Below the pieces are notes generated by a model. It was not told where the DNA came from, did not search any database, and worked only from the letters and a program-made list of their open reading frames with translations. The position numbers and the translations under genes were made by a program. A DNA stretch of 35,141 nucleotides from an uncultured Sphingomonadaceae bacterium (lineage in GTDB: Bacteria; Pseudomonadota; Alphaproteobacteria; Sphingomonadales; Sphingomonadaceae), in contig CANKZR010000004.1 in assembly GCA_947488625.1 (NCBI GenBank), positions 1 to 35,141 on the forward strand, read 5' to 3'. This document shows, piece after piece, positions 24,801 through 32,237 of the stretch (the stretch's first letter is position 1; every line of letters begins with the position of its first letter).

Positions 24801-24930
24801 GGAGGGCCTTTCCGGTACCGGCCCCAAGGCCGGTGGCCCGCACTACGTGACCCGCTTCGCCACGGAACGCGTGACGACGATCGACACGACGGCGGCGGGC
24901 GGCAACGCCTCACTGCTGGCAGCGGGCTAG
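21823..24930 (+). CDS. putA: bifunctional proline dehydrogenase / glutamate-semialdehyde dehydrogenase PutA
   Basis: This 1035-residue trifunctional-family enzyme oxidises proline to glutamate in two steps: FAD-dependent proline dehydrogenase (about residues 160-480) and NAD-dependent glutamate semialdehyde dehydrogenase (about 560-1000). Visible signatures: LSALYPKYDF, LFVRLVKGAYWD and FATHNAYTIG for the first; SPWNFPLAIF, FTGSTNTA and AGQRCSALR with catalytic C825 for the second. It lacks the N-terminal ribbon-helix-helix DNA-binding domain, so it should not self-regulate, and lacks the extra C-terminal domain of the longest PutA proteins. No clear ribosome binding site precedes ATG 21823. 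It is divergent from the Nmad3-like gene and no regulator lies next to it. Confidence 0.93.
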   Translation: MALDRTALRNAYRLDEDTCLAERMEQASAVTQLHEKSADLASKLILEARKRESSGLDAFLHSYGLNTDEGIALMCLAEALLRVPDEATRDALIRDKVATQDWAEHIGESGSVFVNAATFSLMLTGEVIKGGKTKEKGLASALRRATGRMGEPVIRNATGQAMRIIGGQFVYARDIEEAMDRAKPEKKRGLTHSFDMLGEAAMTFDDADRYARAYWDAIERLAQEPGDVHTGPGISVKLSALYPKYDFFHAEAARKTIVPIVRELAMKAREANIHFTVDAEEAERLELSLDIIEELMADDELFDDGTEDGWQGFGLAIQAYQKRGVPLCRWIAKLARRHERKLFVRLVKGAYWDSEIKLSQVGGYTDYPVFTRKVGTDVSFLACAAELLKADDSIYPAFATHNAYTIGAIKALAGDTPFEFQRLHGMGEDVYGALARIEGEKKTPVRIYAPVGGHKELLAYLVRRLLENGANSSFVNRMADADVPVEELVTNPISDLARCQPYRNPTIPLPLDIYPNRRNSKGVDLAHPPELAELREQLAYWRKDHPVARPTLMADTDGEKIEVHAPQSGKVVGHQIMASERDLDLAMSRAVAAQPMWDALGGQERAALLIKASDLLEENMPRFIDLCRREAGKTIMDGVLEVREAVDFLRYYACEARMLFGAPQPLPGPTGEQNLLRLHGRGVFATISPWNFPLAIFMGPAAAALAAGNTVLAKPAEQTPLIAALAIDLCHEAGIPKDVLQLVPGDGKVGAALTSDPRITGVAFTGSTNTAHAINRSLAARDGAIGTLIAETGGMNAMIVDSSALPEQVTRDVVASAFQSAGQRCSALRVLYLQEDVADEMLEMIKGAFKAQVIGDPANLETDIGPVIDAEAREKLQDHVAEMIEDGFPVWRRSMPTDCEQGNYFSPTIVEIGSILDLDEEQFGPILHICRYPAGGMGKVLDDINSTGYGLTLGLHSRIDETRHFVEARAKVGNFYVNRNQIGAVVGSQPFGGEGLSGTGPKAGGPHYVTRFATERVTTIDTTAAGGNASLLAAG

Positions 24931-24963
24931 CTCTTCGCGGATATCGGGCGTGGCCCTGATGCA

Positions 24964-25003
24964 ACGTCTTGCAGTTGTCATTGCAGCGTCACCGATGCGT
25001 CAT
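24964..25003 (+). promoter_or_regulatory. Pho-box array upstream of the receptor-phytase operon
   Basis: Four 7-base units at exactly 11-bp spacing are visible: ACGTCTT, TTGTCAT, GCGTCAC and GCGTCAT, each separated by 4 bases. This matches the direct-repeat layout of PhoB binding sites (consensus CTGTCAT N4 CTGTCAT), although the first unit is weak. It ends 70 bp before the TonB receptor ATG. Since the operon also encodes a phytase, phosphate-starvation induction is the natural reading. Confidence 0.6.
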
Positions 25004-25073
25004 CGATAAGACCAAAGCCCGTCATGCAGCGCCACTAGCGCGGCCTTCGAATTAGGAATTCGGAGGTTGTTAC

Positions 25074-27974
25074 ATGAAATCTGTTCGTTTGCTCGGCTCA
25101 GCCAGCATTGCCGCCATCGCCCTCACCGCGTCGCCTGCAATAGCCGGCGACGTGACCGGCGTCGTCATCGATGAAACCGATACCGTGGCGCTGCAATCCG
25201 CCGTCGTGCGCATTCCCGAACTCGGGCGCTCGGTAACGACAGAGCGCGACGGTTCCTTCCGCATTACCGACGTTCCCGAGGGCACGTGGACAATCGAAGC
25301 ACGCTATATCGGCGTGCCCACCGAAACACAGACCATCGAAGTGTTTGCGCAAGGCGCAGTCATGGCCAATTTCATGCTGGGCGGCGATGATGCCGCAAAT
25401 ATCCTGGTTTACGGCCAGCGCGCCAACCAGGCCAATGCACTGTCCCGCAAGTACGGCAGCGACACCATTGTCGATGTGCTGACCCGCGATGCCATCGGCC
25501 AGTTCCCCGACCAGAACGTGGCCGAGAGCCTGCGCCGCCTGCCGGGCGTCAACGTGCTGAACGACCAGGGCGAGGGCCGCTTCGTGGCGGTGCGCGGGCT
25601 GGACCCCAGCCTGAACGCCACATCGATCAACGGGGTGCGACTCCCCTCCCCCGAAGGCGATATCCGGGCCGTGGCGCTGGACGTTGTGGCCAGCGACATC
25701 ATCGAGAGCATCGAGGTGAAGAAATCGCTGACGCCCGACATGGACGGCGACACCATCGGCGCCAGCATCGAGATCAATACCGTTTCCGCTTTCGATCGCC
25801 GCGGAAACTTCGTCACCGTTTCCGCCGAAGCCAGCTACGGCGAATATGCCGAGGAATTGAATCCGAAGGGCAGTATCAACTTCGCCTATCGCTTGGCGGA
25901 CAATCTCGGCATCTCGGGCGGGCTTAGCTTTTACAACCGCTTCTTCGAAACCGACAACATCGAGGCGGACGGTTGGGAAGACGACGATGGCCTCGTCTAT
26001 TCAGAAGATCTGGAATATCGCGATTACGATGTGGAGCGCGAACGCATAAGTGCCTCTCTTGGCTTCGATGTGCGCGCGTCCGACACCACGGACCTCCATG
26101 TCCGCGGCCTCTACAGCCGGTTCGACGATCAGGAATTCCGCCGCCGCACCACGTTCGATTTCGGCGACGCCTTCGTCACCGGCACCGGACTTTCCGCCAG
26201 CTTCGCCGATGCCGACCCGTCCGATCCAGACGAGGAATACGCGATCACAGTGGAACGCGATATCAAGGACCGCTTTGAGCGGCAGGAAATCTACTCGCTC
26301 AGCTTTGGCGGCGAGACAGTTACCGGACCCTGGACCATCGAATACATGGGCAGCTGGGCGCAATCGAGCGAGGCCGAGAACAACAGCGTCGATCCCGCGG
26401 TCTTCGCTCGTGATTTCGAAGGGGATGGCCTGGTCACCACCATCGATTATTCCGACGAGCGCATTCCGCTGTATGCCATCAGCGGCGTCGACGATTTCTT
26501 CGTTGCCTCGACCTACGAACTCGATGAAATCGAACTGACGCAGCTTTCCGATGCCGAAGACACCGAATATTCGGCCCGCTTCGATGTTGCGCGTGAATTC
26601 CCTTCCGACAATGGCGTATTCTCGCTGCAAACCGGCTTCAAGGGCCGCTGGCGCGAAAAGGGTTTCGATGGCGAAATCCGCTTTTACGAGCTGGACGGGG
26701 TGACGCTGGCCGATGTTGTGGGAGAACAGACCTACCGCATCACCGATATCGGCCCGGTGGCCAGCTATACCGGCGCAAGCGATCTGTTCTTCGACAATTT
26801 CGCCAGCTTCGAACTGCAGGAAGCGGACAGCCTGTTCGACAGCGCGGCGGAAGATTACACGATCGAGGAAGACATCTACGCGGGCTACCTGCTGGGCCGC
26901 TGGGAAAGCGACAGCCTGACGGTGATCGGCGGTGTGCGCTACGAGTACACGCAGACCGACATCATCGGCAACTTCACCTTGCTGGTGGAAGAGGACGGCA
27001 CCCTCCCCGATGGCACCACCGCCACCGATGATACGGTGATCGTCACCCCGCAGACCACCCCTTCCAATTACGGCTTTTTGCTGCCCAGCCTGAACGTGCG
27101 TTTCGAACCGGTGGACGACCTGGTGCTGCGCGCGGCGGGCTATCGCAGCCTCGTGCGGCCGGGTTTCTCCCAGCTTGCTCCGCGCTTCATCACGGAACGC
27201 AACGACGATGACGAGGTGGAAGGCGAATTCGGCAATCCCAACCTGCAACCCTACAAGGCATGGAATCTGGATGCCGGCGTCGAATACTACTTCGGCGGCA
27301 ACGGCGCCTTGAGCGCCGGTGTCTTCTTCAAGGATATCTCCAACTACATCGTCACAGTCGTTTACGAAGCCGAAGACCTGAACGGTAATGATGCGATCGA
27401 CGCAGACGAACTGCTGGCCTTTAACGGCATTCCCTTCAACGAAGCAGCAATTCCGGTGAATGGCGACAGTGCCGAAGTCTGGGGCGTGGAACTGGGTTTT
27501 GCCATGCAGTGGGACATGTTGCCCGCCCCCTTCGACGGGATCATAACGCAGGCCAACTACACGTACACCGATGCCAGCGCGACAATCTCCGACACGGCGA
27601 TCGATCTGTTCGGCCAGGGCCTGGGCGGCGGAACGCGGGAAATCCCGCTGCCGGCCAGCAGCGAGCATACGTTGAACGGGGTGCTGGGTTACGAGAAGGG
27701 CCCGATCAGCCTGCGCCTGGCGGGCACATACCGCGACGATTACCTTGATGAACTGGGCGGCGATCCGGCGGAATACCGCTTCGTCGACAGCCATTTCCAA
27801 CTGGATGCAAGCGCGCGCCTGACGGTGGCCGAAGGTTTGCAGGTGTTTGTCGAGGCCGTGAACCTCACCGATGCCGAATACTTCGCCTACAACACCGTGG
27901 GCGAGCGGCAGAACAACTATCAATACGAAATCTACGGCCGCACCTTCAAAGGCGGCGTAAGGGTGACGTTCTGA
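25074..27974 (+). CDS. TonB-dependent receptor, probable phytate/organic-phosphate importer
   Basis: This 966-residue outer-membrane receptor has a signal peptide (MKSVRLLGSASIAAIALTAS), a carboxypeptidase-regulatory-like beta domain (about 28-105), a plug domain (IGQFPDQNVAESLRRLPGVN, VRGLDPSLNATSINGVRLPS) and a 22-strand barrel ending in GGVRVTF with terminal Phe. A TonB box is likely near ANILVYGQR. GGAGG precedes the ATG. It overlaps the phytase gene by one base, so the pair is co-translated. Receptors with this plug sequence are often substrate-specific in sphingomonads. Uptake of inositol phosphates or released phosphate esters is inferred from the phytase and the upstream Pho boxes. 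Confidence 0.85.
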   Translation: MKSVRLLGSASIAAIALTASPAIAGDVTGVVIDETDTVALQSAVVRIPELGRSVTTERDGSFRITDVPEGTWTIEARYIGVPTETQTIEVFAQGAVMANFMLGGDDAANILVYGQRANQANALSRKYGSDTIVDVLTRDAIGQFPDQNVAESLRRLPGVNVLNDQGEGRFVAVRGLDPSLNATSINGVRLPSPEGDIRAVALDVVASDIIESIEVKKSLTPDMDGDTIGASIEINTVSAFDRRGNFVTVSAEASYGEYAEELNPKGSINFAYRLADNLGISGGLSFYNRFFETDNIEADGWEDDDGLVYSEDLEYRDYDVERERISASLGFDVRASDTTDLHVRGLYSRFDDQEFRRRTTFDFGDAFVTGTGLSASFADADPSDPDEEYAITVERDIKDRFERQEIYSLSFGGETVTGPWTIEYMGSWAQSSEAENNSVDPAVFARDFEGDGLVTTIDYSDERIPLYAISGVDDFFVASTYELDEIELTQLSDAEDTEYSARFDVAREFPSDNGVFSLQTGFKGRWREKGFDGEIRFYELDGVTLADVVGEQTYRITDIGPVASYTGASDLFFDNFASFELQEADSLFDSAAEDYTIEEDIYAGYLLGRWESDSLTVIGGVRYEYTQTDIIGNFTLLVEEDGTLPDGTTATDDTVIVTPQTTPSNYGFLLPSLNVRFEPVDDLVLRAAGYRSLVRPGFSQLAPRFITERNDDDEVEGEFGNPNLQPYKAWNLDAGVEYYFGGNGALSAGVFFKDISNYIVTVVYEAEDLNGNDAIDADELLAFNGIPFNEAAIPVNGDSAEVWGVELGFAMQWDMLPAPFDGIITQANYTYTDASATISDTAIDLFGQGLGGGTREIPLPASSEHTLNGVLGYEKGPISLRLAGTYRDDYLDELGGDPAEYRFVDSHFQLDASARLTVAEGLQVFVEAVNLTDAEYFAYNTVGERQNNYQYEIYGRTFKGGVRVTF

Positions 27975-28993
27975 TGCGCATTCCGGCAACAACACTCGCA
28001 ACCGCCGCCCTTCTGGCAGGCTGCGCCACCACGCCCACGGGCCTGCCGCCGGTTTCGGTCGTGGCTGCAGGCGAAACGGAGCCGGTGGGCACCGCGAACG
28101 AGGATGCCGCGGACGATCCGGCAATCTGGCACAATATAACCGATCCGCAGCAGAGCCTGATCGTGGCGACTGACAAGAAGGCGGGCCTCTATGTCTATGG
28201 TCTGGACGGGCAGGTGCGCAGTTTCAAGAATGCAGGCGCGGTCAACAATGTGGACCTGGTGACGCTGGAGGACGGCACGGTATTCGTGGCAGCCAGCGAC
28301 CGGATCGACCTTGCCAATTCGCATATCTCCACCTTCACACTGGATACGCAGAGCGGTGAACTGACCGCGCTGGGTCGTATCCCCAGTGGGCCAGGCGAAG
28401 GCTACGGTTTCTGCTTCAGTCAGCATGATTCGCTAAAGGCATTGGCAGTCATCAAGGATGGAACCTTGCGCGAATACGAGATCACGCAAGTAACAGCAGG
28501 CGAGACACCGCAGGCTGTCCTCGTGCGCGAAATGTCGGTCCCCAGCCAGCCGGAGGGTTGCGTCTACGATGATCGCGACGGCACGCTGTATGTCGGCGAA
28601 GAGACGGCGGGCATCTGGCGCTTTCGCGATGGGGAAACGCAGGGCGAACTGGTCGGCCCGATAGACAACCGGTATCTGGTTGCCGATGTCGAAGGCCTGG
28701 CAATCGCGCCGCAGGGCTCGCAAGGCGGCTACCTGATAGCCTCCAGCCAGGGCGACAATGCCTACGCCGTTTATGCGCTGCCAGCCATGGCGCCACTGGG
28801 ACGCTTCGCAGTCGCGGCAGGTACCCTTGGGGCGACCGAGGAAACCGATGGCATTGCGCTTGGCACCGGCAACTTCGGGCCTGACTATCCGCAAGGCCTG
28901 TTCGTGGCACAGGACGGCATCAATCCGCCCCTTGCGCAAAATTTCAAGCTGGTGAGCTGGGCCGATATCAAGGCGGCCATGCAGCTGGATTGA
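27974..28993 (+). CDS. beta-propeller phytase (lipoprotein)
   Basis: This 339-residue enzyme of the beta-propeller phytase family hydrolyses phytate in a calcium-dependent reaction. DDPAIWHNITDPQQSLIVAT and KKAGLYVYGLDG are hallmark opening strands; AVNNVDLV, QPEGCVYDDRDGTLYVGEE, DVEGLAI and ASSQGDNAYAVY follow in family order. A lipobox LLAGC (C17) directs it to the outer membrane or periplasm. ATG 27974 overlaps the receptor stop by one base. Together with the receptor it forms a two-step system: surface or periplasmic dephosphorylation plus import. A strong terminator at 29034-29066 closes the operon. Confidence 0.88.
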   Translation: MRIPATTLATAALLAGCATTPTGLPPVSVVAAGETEPVGTANEDAADDPAIWHNITDPQQSLIVATDKKAGLYVYGLDGQVRSFKNAGAVNNVDLVTLEDGTVFVAASDRIDLANSHISTFTLDTQSGELTALGRIPSGPGEGYGFCFSQHDSLKALAVIKDGTLREYEITQVTAGETPQAVLVREMSVPSQPEGCVYDDRDGTLYVGEETAGIWRFRDGETQGELVGPIDNRYLVADVEGLAIAPQGSQGGYLIASSQGDNAYAVYALPAMAPLGRFAVAAGTLGATEETDGIALGTGNFGPDYPQGLFVAQDGINPPLAQNFKLVSWADIKAAMQLD

Positions 28994-29033
28994 GGCGATT
29001 CGCTTCCCAATTTCGGTAATCCGACAATTTAGA

Positions 29034-29066
29034 GTGCGTCGTGGCGAAAGCTGCGGCGCACTTTTT
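29034..29066 (+). terminator. rho-independent terminator after the phytase gene
   Basis: GTGCGTCGTGGC and GCTGCGGCGCAC form a 12-bp stem with three G-U pairs and a GAAA tetraloop, followed by TTTTT. It lies 41 bp after the phytase stop and separates this operon from the next. Confidence 0.85.
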
Positions 29067-29127
29067 CATTTTGCGATGGTGCCTGCAACCGCCTGAAATT
29101 TCGTAATTCCTTCTCTACGGATCGTGC

Positions 29128-29152
29128 AAAACGATAAGGTGCATATCGTTTT
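29128..29152. promoter_or_regulatory. perfect 9-bp inverted repeat, likely operator of the DUF2975/XRE operon
   Basis: AAAACGATA (29128-29136) and TATCGTTTT (29144-29152) are perfect arms with a 7-base spacer. It lies 14 bp upstream of a possible -35 box and about 75 bp before the small-protein ATG. The XRE-family protein encoded at 29934 is the obvious candidate ligand. Confidence 0.55.
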
Positions 29153-29165
29153 TCAATATTATTGA

Positions 29166-29194
29166 TTGACGATAACCGTCAGGCCGGATATATC
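29166..29194 (+). promoter_or_regulatory. putative sigma-70-type promoter of the small-protein/DUF2975/XRE operon
   Basis: TTGACG (29166-29171) and TATATC (29189-29194) are separated by 17 bases. This is a good match in sequence and spacing, and it lies between the inverted-repeat operator and the ribosome binding site AAGGAG at 29215. Confidence 0.5.
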
Positions 29195-29228
29195 GATTAT
29201 CAACAAATCCAATCAAGGAGATCGATAA

Positions 29229-29357
29229 ATGTCAGACCTGCTCAACAATGTTCTCGCCGCCGTGGCCGCCGTGACCATCGCTCTTACCTCCGTTTCGGCA
29301 GTCACCGCTGTGCCTGCACATTCCAGGGTGGCCGTAACTGCACCGGTGCTGGCCTGA
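29229..29357 (+). CDS. 42-residue hydrophobic small protein
   Basis: A short ORF (MSDLLNNVLAAVAAVTIALT...) starts at ATG 29229, 8 bases after AAGGAG, and ends at TGA 29357. Its single hydrophobic stretch (VLAAVAAVTIALTSVSAVTA) could be a membrane anchor or signal peptide, leaving only a short tail. It precedes the DUF2975 gene by 25 bp behind the promoter at 29166, so it looks like a genuine operon member. The function is unknown; a strong ribosome binding site and neat operon position are the main evidence. Confidence 0.6.
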   Translation: MSDLLNNVLAAVAAVTIALTSVSAVTAVPAHSRVAVTAPVLA

Positions 29358-29382
29358 TCACACAAGGAGGAGGAGAACCGTC

Positions 29383-29934
29383 ATGAACAACCGTACGCGT
29401 CCCAACGACCTGCTGCTACTCGCAGGCAAGGTCATCGCCGTATTCATGCAGGCTGCCATGGCCTTCGGTGCTGCGGCACTCTTGATAAGCAGCGTAGCCT
29501 TGCTGATCTTCCGCGACGACGTGATTGCCGAATTCGCCAATGAGGCGGGCAATCCCGAAGTCGCCTTCCCCTTGCTGCAACTGGCCGGCGTGATGCTGAT
29601 CGGCCTCGCCATCGTGGTGATGCTGTTCGTGTTTTTCGGTACCCTGCGCAAGATCATCAACACCGTGGGCGAAGGCGATCCGTTCGCTCCGGCCAATGCC
29701 GACAGGCTTTCGCTTATGGGCTGGCTCATGCTGGGCGTGCAACTGGCGCTGATCCCGGCTCTTGGGCTTGGGCTGATGCTCGCCAAATATGCCGACGAGA
29801 CAGAAAACGCCAATATTACCGTCGATGCCGGACTGGACCTTACGGGCATCCTTCTCGTCATAATTCTGTTCATCCTCGCCCGCGTGTTCCGCCATGGCGC
29901 GGCCATGCGCGATGACCTGGAAGGAACCGTGTGA
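29383..29934 (+). CDS. DUF2975 integral membrane protein
   Basis: This 183-residue protein has four predicted membrane helices (KVIAVFMQAAMAFGAAALLI, LLQLAGVMLIGLAIVVMLFV, WLMLGVQLALIPALGLGLML, GILLVIILFILARVF) and the conserved loop TLRKIINTVGEGDPFAPANADRL between helices 2 and 3. This is the DUF2975 pattern. Such genes commonly pair with a tiny XRE regulator, as here (next gene overlaps by one base) and in the Bacillus yoaS/yozG pair. Function is unknown; a sensor or stress membrane protein is often suggested. AAGGAGGAGGAG lies just upstream. Confidence 0.85.
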   Translation: MNNRTRPNDLLLLAGKVIAVFMQAAMAFGAAALLISSVALLIFRDDVIAEFANEAGNPEVAFPLLQLAGVMLIGLAIVVMLFVFFGTLRKIINTVGEGDPFAPANADRLSLMGWLMLGVQLALIPALGLGLMLAKYADETENANITVDAGLDLTGILLVIILFILARVFRHGAAMRDDLEGTV

Positions 29935-30140
29935 TGACGATCAATGTGAAGCTCGACGACCTTCTGTACGAAAGGCGCATGACCCTGACCGAACTGGCAG
30001 AGCGGGTGGGCCTGACCCTTGCCAACCTTTCCATCCTCAAGACCGGCAAGGCCAAGGCCATCCGTTTCTCCACGCTGGAGGCGATCTGCCGCGAACTGGA
30101 TTGCCAGCCGGGCGACCTGCTGGGGTATGACGAGGAGTAA
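29934..30140 (+). CDS. small XRE-family (Cro/CI-type) regulator
   Basis: This 68-residue protein is essentially one helix-turn-helix domain: MTLTELAERVGLTLANLSIL followed by KTGKAKAIRFSTLEAICRELDCQPGDLL. ATG 29934 overlaps the DUF2975 stop (TGATG), with GGAAGG about 10 bases upstream; GTG 29931 would add one residue. It resembles the YozG-type regulators found with DUF2975. It likely binds the inverted repeat at 29128-29152 and controls its own operon; this is inferred from operon layout. Confidence 0.85.
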   Translation: MTINVKLDDLLYERRMTLTELAERVGLTLANLSILKTGKAKAIRFSTLEAICRELDCQPGDLLGYDEE

Positions 30141-30215
30141 ACGGTTGGAATTGTGGCGAGAGTGTGGCAAAGGTGTCAGGCCCGGTTTAGCGGGCGGAAA
30201 TTACAGGACTTTGAA

Positions 30216-30458
30216 ATGAAGAAAATCATGCTGGTTGCCGCTCCTCTCGTACTCGGCCTTACTGCTTGCGACGGCGCCGCCGAAGAAGCTGGCGAACAGG
30301 CTGACGATGTCGCCGAAATGGAAGCCGAAGTGATGGACGCCGAAGCTGGCGTTGCCGAAGCCGAAGCCGAACTGGCTGACGAAATGGGCAACGAAGCTCT
30401 TGAGGACGACCTCGAAGCCGAAGCTGAAGTGCTGGAAGAGACCGCCGACGAGATCTGA
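30216..30458 (+). CDS. small acidic lipoprotein
   Basis: This 80-residue protein has a lipoprotein signal (MKKIMLVAAPLVLGLTAC, C18). The mature part is almost entirely Ala, Glu and Asp in heptad-like repeats (EAGVAEAEAELADE, DDLEAEAEVLEET), implying a helical or coiled-coil, highly negative surface. AGGA lies 8 bases before ATG 30216. A strong hairpin follows at 30488. The role is unknown; cation binding or envelope spacer functions are possible. Its 75-bp gap from the XRE gene leaves open whether it is in that operon. Confidence 0.75.
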   Translation: MKKIMLVAAPLVLGLTACDGAAEEAGEQADDVAEMEAEVMDAEAGVAEAEAELADEMGNEALEDDLEAEAEVLEETADEI

Positions 30459-30487
30459 TTTCTCGCGGCTTTTGCCGAAAACAGATG

Positions 30488-30520
30488 CGGCCGCGCTCCC
30501 ACCGGGATGCGCGGCCGTTT
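30488..30520 (+). terminator. rho-independent terminator after the acidic lipoprotein gene
   Basis: CGGCCGCGC and GCGCGGCCG are perfect 9-bp arms around a 12-base loop, followed by TTTCGCTT. It lies 30 bp after the lipoprotein stop. The T-run is short, so termination may be partial. Confidence 0.65.
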
Positions 30521-30531
30521 CGCTTATCGCT

Positions 30532-30829
30532 TGACTGATACGCCATAACGACTATTTGCCCGCCTCGACTGCCGGGCCTCAACGGACTTGCGGTCATCCG
30601 TCCGAGACAGTTGGTGACCGGGATTTGCCGGTCTTAATTTCCAGCCTAGGCGGGGAATAGAGTTTTTGCAGGTCGCACGCCGTCCTGCCATCCGCGTGAT
30701 GTTCACGCACCTCCTTCCCCATCAACGGACTCGTCCACGCGGCATGAGCCGTGTGGCAATTGTGAGCCGGTTGCGGCGGGCCTGCCAGCGTTTGGCTGGC
30801 CATCCGCAGCCATAGTGAAGGAGTACGGC
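30532..30829 (+). promoter_or_regulatory. rplJ 5' region with promoter-like box and structured leader
   Basis: TTGACT at 30532 followed by an AT-rich stretch may be the promoter. A hairpin GACCGG/CCGGTC lies at 30616-30633. Just upstream of rplJ, GGTTGCGG (30769-30776) pairs with CCGCAGCC (30804-30811), enclosing GCCAGC/GCTGGC (30784-30800). Two stacked helices with an asymmetric internal loop directly before the ribosome binding site fit an L10-type autoregulatory leader (the L10-L7/L12 complex binds its own mRNA). This assignment is structural inference. Confidence 0.45.
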
Positions 30830-31345
30830 ATGGATCGTTCGCAGAAAACCGAAGCGGTCGCCCAGCTCACCGATGTGTTCAACGAAGTTGGCGTGGTGGT
30901 AGTCACCCGCAACCTCGGCCTGACGGTGGATCAGTCCACCGACTTGCGGAACAAGATGCGTGAAGCCGGTGCGTCCTACAAGGTTGCGAAGAACCGTCTC
31001 GCCAAGCTCGCCCTGGAAGACACCGATTATGTCGGGATCGATGAATATCTCACCGGTCCCACAGCACTGGCCTGGTCTGTAGACCCGGTTGCAGCCGCCA
31101 AGGTTGCTGTCGAATTCGCAAAGTCGAACGACAAGCTGGAAATCGTCGGTGGTTCGATGGGCACGCAGGTTCTCGACGAAGCAGGTATCCGGTCTTTGGC
31201 CTCGATGCCCAGCCTCGACGAACTGCGCGGCACCATTGTTGGCCTCGTCAACGCACCGGCGACGAAAATCGCCCGCGTCGTTAACGAGCCGGCAGCCAAG
31301 CTTGCACGTGTCTTTGGCGCCTACGCCGCCAAGGATGCCGCATAA
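30830..31345 (+). CDS. rplJ: 50S ribosomal protein L10
   Basis: This 171-residue protein is L10, base of the ribosomal stalk that recruits translation factors. The start at ATG 30830 has GAAGGAG 7 bases upstream; the GTG at 30815 lies inside that ribosome binding site. [35 protein letters not shown] and GPTALAWS are typical L10 segments, and the C-terminal helix ([15 protein letters not shown]) binds L7/L12 dimers. It is followed by rplL after 75 bp. Neither rplK-rplA nor rpoB-rpoC is adjacent. Confidence 0.95.
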   Translation: MDRSQKTEAVAQLTDVFNEVGVVVVTRNLGLTVDQSTDLRNKMREAGASYKVAKNRLAKLALEDTDYVGIDEYLTGPTALAWSVDPVAAAKVAVEFAKSNDKLEIVGGSMGTQVLDEAGIRSLASMPSLDELRGTIVGLVNAPATKIARVVNEPAAKLARVFGAYAAKDAA

Positions 31346-31420
31346 GAGACGCTTTCTCGCATTCGAGACGAAACATTCAGGGGCATTTTTAACGCCCCGC
31401 CCAATTTGGAGTGAAACATC

Positions 31421-31792
31421 ATGGCTGATATTGCCAAGCTTGTAGAAGAACTGTCGAAGCTTACCGTTATGGAAGCGGCTGAACTTGCCAAGGCACTGGA
31501 AGAAGAGTGGGGCGTTAGCGCCGCTGCTGCTGTTGCTGCTGCACCTGCCGCTGCCGGCGGTGAAGCTGCTGCCGAAGAAAAGGACGAATTCGATGTCGTT
31601 CTGACCGGCGACGGTGGCAAGAAGATCCAGGTCATCAAGGAAGTCCGTGGCATCACGGGTCTCGGCCTGACCGAAGCCAAGGCTCTCGTCGAAGGCGCGC
31701 CCAAGGCCGTCAAGGAAGGCGTGAACAAGGCCGAAGCCGAAGAAATCAAGGCCAAGATCGAAGCTGCCGGCGGCACCGTCGAACTGAAGTAA
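31421..31792 (+). CDS. rplL: 50S ribosomal protein L7/L12
   Basis: This 123-residue stalk protein shows the N-terminal dimerisation domain ([20 protein letters not shown]), an Ala-rich hinge ([15 protein letters not shown]) and the C-terminal factor-binding domain ([39 protein letters not shown]). TTTGGAG lies upstream of the ATG. It forms an operon with rplJ. The terminator at 31840 shows that rpoB is not transcribed from this unit. Confidence 0.97.
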   Translation: MADIAKLVEELSKLTVMEAAELAKALEEEWGVSAAAAVAAAPAAAGGEAAAEEKDEFDVVLTGDGGKKIQVIKEVRGITGLGLTEAKALVEGAPKAVKEGVNKAEAEEIKAKIEAAGGTVELK

Positions 31793-31839
31793 GCTTCTGC
31801 AAAGATTTCGTGGGTGTCTTGAAGCGCCTGCGGATAGGA

Positions 31840-31868
31840 GGGCGGTACCGCAAGGTGCCGCCCTTTTT
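31840..31868 (+). terminator. strong rho-independent terminator after rplL
   Basis: GGGCGGTACC and GGTGCCGCCC form a 10-bp stem with one G-U pair and a GCAA loop, followed by TTTTT (31864-31868). It closes the rplJ-rplL operon. Confidence 0.9.
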
Positions 31869-31934
31869 GCTGCGCGGGTGGTGATTACGAGGGGCGCGGT
31901 AATTATCGCTTAAACACTGCGAGCATAGCAACGC

Positions 31935-32204
31935 ATGATGTTGCAGTTCGTGCTCCCTGCCCTCGTCCTGATCAATCTATGGACTGTCTTCCGCTTCTGG
32001 CAGGACAAGGCGCACGCTATCAACGGTTCGCGCCGCATACCCGAAGCAGACCTGCTCGCTCTTGCACTGGCAGGAGGGTCTCCCGGTGCTTTCCTGGCTC
32101 GACATCTGTTTCGGCATAAGACGCGCAAAGAGCCGTTCACGACGCATCTTCAGATCATACTTGTGGTGCAGATCGGCGCGGTAATAGGCTATTTCATGCT
32201 GTGA
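31935..32204 (+). CDS. DUF1294 membrane protein
   Basis: This 89-residue protein has an N-terminal membrane helix (LQFVLPALVLINLWTVFRF), the DUF1294 core RRIPEADLLALALAGGSPGAFLA followed by RHLFRHKTRKEPF, and a second helix (IILVVQIGAVIGYFML). The GGSPGAxxAxxxFRHKTRK pattern is diagnostic for the family, whose function is unknown. ATG 31935 is used; ATG 31938 is equally possible. It has no obvious partner. Confidence 0.85.
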   Translation: MMLQFVLPALVLINLWTVFRFWQDKAHAINGSRRIPEADLLALALAGGSPGAFLARHLFRHKTRKEPFTTHLQIILVVQIGAVIGYFML

Positions 32205-32237
32205 GTTTCAGAACCACTCGACGCACGTTGATGGCTC

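Noticed and set aside
26001..28124. A 707-codon open frame antisense to the TonB receptor, and similar long antisense frames at 21829-23544, 5554-6810 and 1178-1930
   Set aside because: They mirror strong coding genes in high-GC DNA, have no family signature or ribosome binding site, and are the usual by-product of codon bias.
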